From Alphaproteobacteria bacterium (lineage in GTDB: Bacteria > Pseudomonadota > Alphaproteobacteria > CACIAM-22H2), in NCBI GenBank assembly GCA_016869915.1, contig VGDA01000055.1, positions 1-12,657 on the forward strand: 12,657 bases of DNA. Direction: 5' to 3'. Below are positions 1 through 6,727 of this stretch, piece after piece (the stretch's first letter is position 1; the number at the start of each line of letters is the position of its first letter). Both the position numbers and the translations under genes were made by a program. The notes under the pieces were generated by a model. That model saw only the letters and a list, made by a program, of their open reading frames with translations. It did no database searches and was not told the DNA's origin.

Positions 1-17
1 AAAAACCCTGCCGATGA
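1..17 (+). CDS. Possible 3' end of an upstream gene overlapping srfB
   Basis: The srfB start codon lies in ATGA, and the frame ending in that TGA (15-17) is open back to the window edge. Two other junctions in this operon are ATGA overlaps. Four codons are too few to identify a gene or to exclude chance. Confidence 0.2.
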
Positions 18-2971
18 CGACGTCCCCCGGCCGCATCCCGGCGCTGGTCAGCCTCGTGCCGCAGAGCGGCATCCAGTTCCTGGACATCGCCTTTTCCGCG
101 GAAAGGCTGCCACGGACCACGATGTCGTTCTGGGAGGAGCCGCTGCCGCCGGGCGCCGACCCGAACCGCGGCCTCGTCTCGCTGCGCGTGCTCCAGGCCG
201 ACGAGAATGGCGAACTGCTCGACCCGGTCAGCGGCACGTCCCCGCCTCCCGAGGACGTCTACCAGGTCGGCCGCAACCAGGCGCTGGACCCCTTCGTCCG
301 GCGCTGGGTCCCGCTGCCCTATTTCCGCGTCTCCGCGATCGCCGCGGGCGGGCGCGAGGTGCACGAGAAGGGACCGACGAACTGGGCTCGCGCGCGCATC
401 GTCGACCTGCCGGCGCCCGACCGCGACGGCAACACCCACATCCTCACGCTCGCCTTCGACACGGGCCTCCGGCCGCGCGAGGAGGGCAAGCCGTACACCG
501 CCATCTCGCCCGCGGACAGCGAGCGCGCGGCGGAGTTCGCGAGTGTTCCCGACCGCGAGTCGAATGGCTGGTTCCTGAACGAGCCGTGGATGGCGCAGTG
601 GCTCGAGGAGATCTTCCGCGATTTCCGCCAGTCGCAGCGCCCGGGCCGCGCGCTGCGCCCGGAGGACTTCCCACATGGCTGCGAGCACTGGGCGCGCTAC
701 ATCGCGTTCCTCGCGCTGGTAGGCGAGGCGCGGCTGCTGCCGCGCGTCAAGCTGGTTGACGTCGTGTCCTCGGCCCGCCCCTACGAGCCGATCAGCGTCG
801 ACCTCGTGCTCGACATCGGCAACTCGCGCACCTGCGGCATCCTGATCGAGGACGACCGCTCGGCGCGCATGAACCTCAACAACTCCTACGTGCTCCGGCA
901 GCGCGACCTCTCCGCGCCCGAGCGCGTCTACGCCGAACCCTTCGACAGCCGGGTCGAGTTCGCGCGCGCCAGCTTCGGCAGGGACGCCCTGAGCCGGCGC
1001 TCCGGCCGCGCCAACGCCTTCCAGTGGCTGTCGCCGGTACGCGTCGGCCCCGAGGCGGCGCGCCTGTCGGCCGCCGCGCGCGGCAACGAGGGCGCCACCG
1101 GCCTGTCCTCGCCGAAGCGCTATCTCTGGGACAGCCGCGCGATCAGCCAGGTCTGGCGCTTCAACGGTACCTCCAGCGACGGCATGACGACCGAGCCGCC
1201 GGTCAGCGGCGCCTTCATGGCCTTCGTCACCGAGGAGGGCGAGGTCCTGCGCGCCTCGCGCCGCGCCGCGCAGCCGGCGATGCGCGCGCGCTTCAGCCGC
1301 TCCTCGCTCGCCAGCTTCATGCTGGCCGAGCTGCTCATGCAGGCGCTGTCGCAGATCAACTCGGTCGAGACGCGCTACGCCCGCAGCTTCCCCGACGTGC
1401 CGCGCCGCCTGCGCCGCGTCATCCTGACCATGCCGCCGGCGATGGCGCTCGCCGAGCAGCGCATCTTCCGCGTCCGCGCCGAGGCGGCGGTGAAGCTCGC
1501 CTGGGACATGCTCGGCTGGGGCAGCGCGGGGCCGAACGTCCCGCCCGAGCCGCGCGTGATCTCAAACCTCGACGAGGCGACGGCGACGCAGCTCGTCTTC
1601 CTGTTCACCGAGGCGGCGCAGAAGCTCAAGGGCGATCCCGGCTCGCTCTTCGCGATCAGCGGCCGCATGCGCGAGGGCTACGGCCCGGCGCCGAGCCTGC
1701 GCGTCGCCAGCATCGACATCGGCGGCGGCACGACGGACCTCATGGTCGCGACCTACCGCGCCGACGAGGGGCAGGAGATCCTGCCGCGGCAGAACTTCCG
1801 CGAGGGATTCCGCATCGCTGGCGACGAGGTGCTGCAGGAGACCATCCAGACCATCATCGTGCCGCAGCTCGAGGCCGCGCTCCGCGCGGCGGGCACGCGC
1901 GACGCCAAGGCCTTCCTGCGCGAGATGCTGGGCGGCGACCGCGGCAGCCAGAGCGAGCTGGAGCGGCACCTGCGCCGACAGTTCGTGTCCCTGGTGCTCG
2001 AGCCGGCGGCGCTCGCCATCCTCCACGCCTACGAGCATGTCGAGGGCCGCTTCGGCGGCGAGATCCTGCGCCGCCCGCTCGGCGAGATCCTCGCGGGACG
2101 CGACGCCGCGGCCGCGATCCGGCACTTCGAGCGCGAGGCGGAGCGCGTCGGTGCCCAGGGCTTCGCGCTGGCGCCCATCGAGATCGCTGCCGGCGCCGCG
2201 CGCGTCGACGCGGTGGTTCACGCGGCGCTCGGCCAGATCCTCGCCGACCTCTGCGAGGTCGTGCACAGCTTCGACTGCGACTGGCTGATCCTTTCGGGCC
2301 GGCCCTCGCGCCTGCGCGCGGTCAACGACATCATCCTCGCCAAGCTGCCCGTGCCGCCGCACCGCATCGTGGGCATGCACCGCTACGCCGTCGGCGGCTG
2401 GTACCCGTTCCGCGACGCCGCGGGCCGGGTCGACGACCCGAAGACGACCGCCGCGGTCGGCGCGATGGTCTGCGCGCTGGCCGAAGGCCGGCTCGAGGGC
2501 TTCCTGATGCGCGCGAGCCGCCTGTCGATGCGCTCCACCGCCCGCTACATCGGGCGCATGGAGATCTCGGGGCGGATCCCCAGGGCCAACGTGCTGCTCT
2601 CCGAGGTCGACCTCGAGAAGAAGCCGAAGGACGACCAGGTGTCCTTCCGCATGAAGTTCCATGCGCCCTGCTTCCTCGGCTTCAGGCAGCTCGACCTCGA
2701 GCGCTGGAACGCGACGCGGCTCTACTGGCTGGAGTTCGCCAATCCCGACAGCGTGCCGAAGATGAAGCTGCCCCTGACGCTCCTGGTGAAGCGCAAGGAC
2801 GTGGCGGCGGAGGACCCGAACGCCGAGGAGAAGCGCGAGGACTTCGAGATCGAGGAGATCGCCGACGCGGAGGGCGATCCGCTGCGCAAGAGCGACGTGG
2901 ACATCCGCCTCCAGACCGAGAAGAGCGAGGCCGGCTACTGGCGCGACACCGGCGCGCTGAACGTGCCGTGA
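14..2971 (+). CDS. srfB: Virulence factor SrfB family protein, actin/Hsp70-fold ATPase-like
   Basis: A 985-residue protein, about the usual length of the SrfB family (named from the Salmonella SsrB-regulated srfABC genes; molecular function poorly defined). About 260 N-terminal residues precede an actin/Hsp70/sugar-kinase ATPase core. Phosphate-1 motif is DIGNS at residues 267-271, phosphate-2 is DIGGGTTD at 568-575, and an adenosine-type loop LSGRPS lies at 760-765, in the correct order. ATP binding is therefore likely; no signal peptide or membrane segment is evident, so it should be cytoplasmic. The acidic, lysine-rich C-terminus (about 930-970) looks solvent-exposed. The ATG at 14 is the first possible start and matches the expected N-terminus (early SGIQFLDIAF), but no Shine-Dalgarno sequence is visible in the 13 bases available. 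SrfC follows after 14 bases. What SrfB polymerises, folds or signals is unknown. Confidence 0.9.
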   Translation: MTTSPGRIPALVSLVPQSGIQFLDIAFSAERLPRTTMSFWEEPLPPGADPNRGLVSLRVLQADENGELLDPVSGTSPPPEDVYQVGRNQALDPFVRRWVPLPYFRVSAIAAGGREVHEKGPTNWARARIVDLPAPDRDGNTHILTLAFDTGLRPREEGKPYTAISPADSERAAEFASVPDRESNGWFLNEPWMAQWLEEIFRDFRQSQRPGRALRPEDFPHGCEHWARYIAFLALVGEARLLPRVKLVDVVSSARPYEPISVDLVLDIGNSRTCGILIEDDRSARMNLNNSYVLRQRDLSAPERVYAEPFDSRVEFARASFGRDALSRRSGRANAFQWLSPVRVGPEAARLSAAARGNEGATGLSSPKRYLWDSRAISQVWRFNGTSSDGMTTEPPVSGAFMAFVTEEGEVLRASRRAAQPAMRARFSRSSLASFMLAELLMQALSQINSVETRYARSFPDVPRRLRRVILTMPPAMALAEQRIFRVRAEAAVKLAWDMLGWGSAGPNVPPEPRVISNLDEATATQLVFLFTEAAQKLKGDPGSLFAISGRMREGYGPAPSLRVASIDIGGGTTDLMVATYRADEGQEILPRQNFREGFRIAGDEVLQETIQTIIVPQLEAALRAAGTRDAKAFLREMLGGDRGSQSELERHLRRQFVSLVLEPAALAILHAYEHVEGRFGGEILRRPLGEILAGRDAAAAIRHFEREAERVGAQGFALAPIEIAAGAARVDAVVHAALGQILADLCEVVHSFDCDWLILSGRPSRLRAVNDIILAKLPVPPHRIVGMHRYAVGGWYPFRDAAGRVDDPKTTAAVGAMVCALAEGRLEGFLMRASRLSMRSTARYIGRMEISGRIPRANVLLSEVDLEKKPKDDQVSFRMKFHAPCFLGFRQLDLERWNATRLYWLEFANPDSVPKMKLPLTLLVKRKDVAAEDPNAEEKREDFEIEEIADAEGDPLRKSDVDIRLQTEKSEAGYWRDTGALNVP

Positions 2972-2985
2972 CGGGACACCCAGCC

Positions 2986-5616
2986 ATGCAGACCGCACCC
3001 GATGCAGAGAACGAGCGCCTCGCCGCGCGCTGCGAGGCGCTGGCCACGGCGGCGGGCGAGGCGATCGAGTGGATCGCCGGCGCGAAGGACCTCGTGCGCG
3101 AGGACGGCCCGACCATGTCGCGCGACCTGCGGCGCGACGCGATCCGCGCGCGACGCCTCGCGGCGGCGGCGCGGCGCCCGATGTGCGTGTCGGTCTTCGG
3201 GCCCAGCCAGCAGGGCAAGAGCTACCTGATCTCCTCGCTCGCCAGGCAGGGCGACAAGCCGGCGACGATCCGCTTCGCCGAGGAGACGCGCGGCTTCGCG
3301 AAGGACATCAACCCGGCGGGCGGCAAGGAATCGACCGGCCTCGTCACGCGCTTCTCGATCCGGCCGATCGCCGGCCTGCCCGGCAAGCCGGTCGCCTGCC
3401 GGATGCTGTCGCAGGCCGACATCGTGAAGATCCTCGCCAACGCCTTCATGGAGGACTTCGACCGCGACACCGTCATGCCGCTCGAGCGCGCCGAGGTCGA
3501 CGCGGTGCTGGCGCGCGCGCGCGCGAAGGCGGCGCAGGCGCCGGTCGACGTGCTGACCGAGGACGACGTCTACGACCTGTTCGAGTACTTCGAGCGCTAC
3601 TTCAGGAACCATCCGGCCCACGCGACGCTGCGCCCCGGCCCGTGGCGCGAGATCGAGCACCTCGCCCCGCGACTGCCGATCGCGGAGCGCATGGAGCTCT
3701 TCTCGCTGCTGTGGAACCGCACGCCGACGATGACGGCGACCGGCGTGCTGCTCGTCTCGCAGCTCGCGCAGCTGGGCTTCCCGTCAGAGGCCTTCTGCCC
3801 GATGGCGGCGATCGAGCCCAAGGCGAAGAGCATCATCGACGTCGAGACGATGCGCGGGCTGGGCCGCGACAACGGCGACCTGATCGAGGTCGCGACGCGC
3901 GAGGGCGGCCGCGCCAGCGTGCCGCGCGCGGTGCTGACGGCGCTGGTCGCCGAGCTCCAGCTGCAGCTCGCGGACAAGCCCTTCGACTTCTTCGACTACA
4001 CCGACCTGCTCGACTTCCCCGGCGCGCGCGCGCGGGAGAAGTACAACGCCGAGCGCGCCGAGGCGACGGCGGCCGAGAACCTGTTCATGCTCTTCCGCCG
4101 CGGCAAGGTCGCGTATCTCTACCAGCGCTACCTCGCCGAGCAGGAGCTCACCTCGATGCTGCTGTGCCTGCGCGACAGCAACCAGGAGGTCCGCTCCGTC
4201 CCCGGCATGGTCAAGGACTGGATCGACTCCACGCATGGCGCGACGCCGGAGGAGCGCAAGGACAGGCAGACCGCGCTCTTCCTCGTCTTCACGATGTTCG
4301 ACCGCGAGTTCACCACCAAGGCCGGCTCCGCGGGCGATTCGGTCGAGCACTGGTCGATCCGCTTCGACACCACGATCAAGCAGTACCTGGGCCTCGACCA
4401 CGACTGGCCGCGCGACTGGGCGCCGGGCAGGTCCTTCGCCAACACCTACTGGCTGCGCAACCCCGAGGTCCACGACAAGGGCCTGCTCGACTACGCGGGC
4501 GCCGACGGCGCCATGCGCGAGGTCGCGTTCCGCGAACCCGAGCGCCTCGCCGCGCTGCGCGCCAACTTCCTGCGCAACGAGGACGTCCAGCGCCACTTCG
4601 AGGACCCCGCCGCGGCCTGGGACGCGGCGATGAAGCTCAACGACGGCGGCATCGGCCGCATCGCGGAGCGCCTCGCCCCGGTCTGCAACCCCGCTCTCAA
4701 GCGCGCGCAGGTCTCCGCGCAGGCCGCAGACCTCGGCAACCGCCTCGCCAAGCGGCTGGAGGCCTATCACGTCTCCGGGGACCTCGACGCCGAGCTGCAG
4801 AAGCGCCGCCTCGAGGCGCGGCGCGCGGGCCGCGAGCTCCTCGCCTGCGCCAGCGCCCAGGCCTTCGGCCTGATGCTGCGCGCGCTGCAGGTGGAGCAGG
4901 ACGCGCTCGCCGACGCCTTCCGCCGCCAGACGCTCGAGGCCGCCGAGGGCACCGCCGCCGTGGTCACGCCGGTCGGCACGCGCGTCGGCGACGACCTCGC
5001 GAAGGACTTCGAGGCGATGTTCGCCGACACCGACCCCGCGCCGCCGCCGCTGCCCGTGCAGGACGGCCCGAAGGATATGGCCGACCTGCTTGCCTCCGCG
5101 GCGGTCGCGGAGTGGATCGATGGCATGAACCGCTTCGCCGCGCGGCCTGACCTCCAGGAACTCTTCCGCCTGTCGCCCGAGGTCGCGGCGACGCTCGTCG
5201 GCCAGATGGTGCATGCGAGCCGCCGCCTCGGGCTGCGCGAGCGCATCGCGGCGACCATGCGCGGCTCGGGCTACACCGAGCGCCTCGCCGACCGCATGAG
5301 CCGCCAGGTGATGATCGCCGAGCGCGCGATCAACGACTTCGTCGCCTGGCTCGGCTTCGCCGGCACGGGCGAGGACACGCGCCCGCGCGCCGGCAAGGAC
5401 CAGCATCCTGTCTTCGCGGCGGTGCCGGCGGCGGACGAATATCCGCCGCTCACCGAGACGCCCTCGGCCTACGACGCGACCTACTACCTCGACTGGGCGA
5501 CGGCCTTCGTGCGCATCGTCGAGGACAACGTGCGCGACACGGGCGGCGGCACCGTGGACATCGCGGCGAACGCGCGGCTCGGCCGGATCCTCGCCACGCT
5601 CCGCGGCGCGGCCTGA
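2986..5616 (+). CDS. srfC: Virulence factor SrfC family protein, putative dynamin-like GTPase
   Basis: An 876-residue protein of the SrfC / putative bacterial virulence factor family, typical in length. A P-loop, GPSQQGKS, lies at residues 72-79. A G3-like DFPG at 343-346 sits in a hydrophobic strand (YTDLLDFPG), and a possible G4 equivalent TMFD at 436-439 follows another strand (LFLVF). This order fits a large P-loop GTPase with a long helical C-terminal half (about 500-876), as in dynamin-like proteins. Nucleotide binding is well supported; GTP specificity is inference because the G4 is not canonical. No signal peptide or membrane span is seen. The ATG at 2986 is preferred, with a weak GGGA 9 bases upstream. 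An in-frame GTG at 2968 overlaps the srfB stop as GTGA and would add six residues. The pairing with srfB is the conserved family context and suggests the two proteins act together. Confidence 0.88.
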   Translation: MQTAPDAENERLAARCEALATAAGEAIEWIAGAKDLVREDGPTMSRDLRRDAIRARRLAAAARRPMCVSVFGPSQQGKSYLISSLARQGDKPATIRFAEETRGFAKDINPAGGKESTGLVTRFSIRPIAGLPGKPVACRMLSQADIVKILANAFMEDFDRDTVMPLERAEVDAVLARARAKAAQAPVDVLTEDDVYDLFEYFERYFRNHPAHATLRPGPWREIEHLAPRLPIAERMELFSLLWNRTPTMTATGVLLVSQLAQLGFPSEAFCPMAAIEPKAKSIIDVETMRGLGRDNGDLIEVATREGGRASVPRAVLTALVAELQLQLADKPFDFFDYTDLLDFPGARAREKYNAERAEATAAENLFMLFRRGKVAYLYQRYLAEQELTSMLLCLRDSNQEVRSVPGMVKDWIDSTHGATPEERKDRQTALFLVFTMFDREFTTKAGSAGDSVEHWSIRFDTTIKQYLGLDHDWPRDWAPGRSFANTYWLRNPEVHDKGLLDYAGADGAMREVAFREPERLAALRANFLRNEDVQRHFEDPAAAWDAAMKLNDGGIGRIAERLAPVCNPALKRAQVSAQAADLGNRLAKRLEAYHVSGDLDAELQKRRLEARRAGRELLACASAQAFGLMLRALQVEQDALADAFRRQTLEAAEGTAAVVTPVGTRVGDDLAKDFEAMFADTDPAPPPLPVQDGPKDMADLLASAAVAEWIDGMNRFAARPDLQELFRLSPEVAATLVGQMVHASRRLGLRERIAATMRGSGYTERLADRMSRQVMIAERAINDFVAWLGFAGTGEDTRPRAGKDQHPVFAAVPAADEYPPLTETPSAYDATYYLDWATAFVRIVEDNVRDTGGGTVDIAANARLGRILATLRGAA

Positions 5617-5626
5617 CGCGCGGGCC

Positions 5627-5637
5627 GGGAAGGGGGG
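5627..5637 (+). promoter_or_regulatory. Ribosome binding site of the membrane-adaptor gene
   Basis: A purine-rich run GGGAAGGGGGG ends 4 bases before the ATG at 5642; its AAGGGG core is 6 bases away. It lies in the 25-base gap after srfC and supports that start. Confidence 0.6.
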
Positions 5638-5641
5638 CGCG

Positions 5642-6727
5642 ATGGCACTCACGGTCCGCGTGGAGCAGGATCCCGGTCACCCGATGGGGCATGCCCGCCT
5701 CGTCCTGGGCGGAACCACGCTCGCCGCCGCGTCGGGCGGCTTCCGCATCATGCGCGAGGGCTTCGCCAAGCCCAATCTCGGCCCCTCGGGCTGGGACGTC
5801 ACGCGAAGCGACCTGACGCCGGTCTCGGTCGCCCAGGAAGGCGCGCAGGTCGTGCTGGTCGTGGGGCCCTCGGTCGTCCGCCACATGGAGGCGGGGCCGG
5901 CGATCCTGGCGCTCACGGCCGATGGCAGCGAGGCCGGGCTTTTCTGGCCCGACGACATCGACTTCTTCGACGGCCAGCTGCCGGCCGACGATCCGCCCCC
6001 GCCACCTCCTCCGCCACCCGCGCCGCCGCCTGCATCGCCGCCGAAGCCCGCGCCCGTGCCGCCGGCGCCGGTCCCGCCGGAGCCCGCGCCGGAGCCCGCC
6101 GCCCCGCCCCTGCCGCCGCCGCAGCGCGTCGCGACGAAGCAGGGCACGGACAGGCTGCCGCTCGTCCTGCTCGGCCTGCTCCTGCTCGCGCTCGGCGTCG
6201 CCGCCGGCTGGTGGTTCCTCGGGAGGCAGCAGGAGGAGCCGCGCCCGCAGCCCGCGCAGCAGCAGGCGGCACCCCAGCCCCAGCAGCCGGCGCAACCCGC
6301 GGCGCCCCCGCAGCCGCAGCGCCCTGCCGCGCCACCCGCGCCGATCTGGCCGGACGGGACCGATGGCCTGTCGCTGCGCGAGGTCGTGGAGCGGGCGCCC
6401 AACGCGCAGGCGCTGCACGCCGTCGCCCTGCGCCGCCAGCAGGCAGGCCGCCACGACGATTCGCTGGTCCTGTTTGAGGAGGCGGCCGAGAAGGGCCACG
6501 CCCCCGCGATGACCGCGCTCGCGCGTCTCTACGATCCCAACGGCTTCCGCCCGGGCCAGCCCTTCCGCTCGCCCGACCCGCGCGCCGCCGCGCGCTACTA
6601 CCGCGACGCCGCGCAGCGCGGGGACGCGGACGCGGACGCACCGCGCGCCGCGCTTAAGGCGTGGCTCGAGGAACAGGCGCCGCGCAACCAGTCCGCCGCG
6701 GACGCGCTCAAGGAGTTCTGGCCATGA
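5642..6727 (+). CDS. Single-pass membrane protein with proline-rich linker and Sel1/TPR-like C-terminus
   Basis: A 361-residue protein that I do not recognise as a named family. Residues 1-115 form a compact, apparently beta-rich domain with no forkhead-associated signature. Residues 118-160 are a proline/alanine linker. One transmembrane helix spans 172-194 (LPLVLLGLLLLALG...GWWFLG) and is followed by RQQEEPRPQ and a second glutamine/proline-rich linker to about 235. From about 245 to 340 there are helical repeats of Sel1/TPR type: FEEAAEKGHAPAMTALARLY, starting at residue 278, then a second helix pair ending YYRDAAQRGDADA. With no signal peptide and basic residues on both flanks, orientation is uncertain; N-in with a periplasmic repeat domain is my guess. 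It sits between the cytoplasmic SrfB/SrfC genes and the exported vWA gene, whose ATG overlaps its stop. A bridging adaptor role is inference. It could be a divergent counterpart of SrfA, which I cannot confirm. Confidence 0.8.
   Translation: MALTVRVEQDPGHPMGHARLVLGGTTLAAASGGFRIMREGFAKPNLGPSGWDVTRSDLTPVSVAQEGAQVVLVVGPSVVRHMEAGPAILALTADGSEAGLFWPDDIDFFDGQLPADDPPPPPPPPPAPPPASPPKPAPVPPAPVPPEPAPEPAAPPLPPPQRVATKQGTDRLPLVLLGLLLLALGVAAGWWFLGRQQEEPRPQPAQQQAAPQPQQPAQPAAPPQPQRPAAPPAPIWPDGTDGLSLREVVERAPNAQALHAVALRRQQAGRHDDSLVLFEEAAEKGHAPAMTALARLYDPNGFRPGQPFRSPDPRAAARYYRDAAQRGDADADAPRAALKAWLEEQAPRNQSAADALKEFWP
6622..6639 (+). repeat. Three tandem copies of GGACGC
   Basis: Three perfect in-tandem hexamers lie inside the membrane-adaptor gene and encode alternating Asp-Ala after the last Sel1-like helix. 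Copy-number change would keep the frame. The array is short and may be chance in DNA this GC-rich. Confidence 0.5.
6710..6715 (+). promoter_or_regulatory. Ribosome binding site of the vWA gene, inside the upstream gene
   Basis: AAGGAG lies 8 bases before the ATG at 6724, within the last codons of the membrane-adaptor gene. It decides the start: it selects the ATG at 6724, which begins a clean signal peptide, over any longer in-frame reading from further upstream. Confidence 0.75.

Noticed and set aside
1024..2985. In-frame extension of srfC far upstream, giving a 1530-residue protein
   Set aside because: The extra 654 residues overlap srfB out of frame and are Arg/Pro/Ala-rich noise. The true start is the ATG at 2986 or the GTG at 2968.
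3511..3525. Alternating GC run, a possible Z-DNA or slippage site
   Set aside because: It encodes ordinary Ala-Arg repeats in srfC, and similar runs occur throughout the window because of the base composition.
3784..5652. Long minus-strand open frame of 622 codons opposite srfC
   Set aside because: It is an antisense shadow in very GC-rich DNA. Its translation is low-complexity Arg/Ala/Val/Gly without motifs, while the plus strand encodes a clear SrfC.
5642..5990. Forkhead-associated domain at the N-terminus of the membrane adaptor
   Set aside because: A phosphothreonine-binding protein was expected from the type VI context, but the usual GR...S..H motif pattern is absent.
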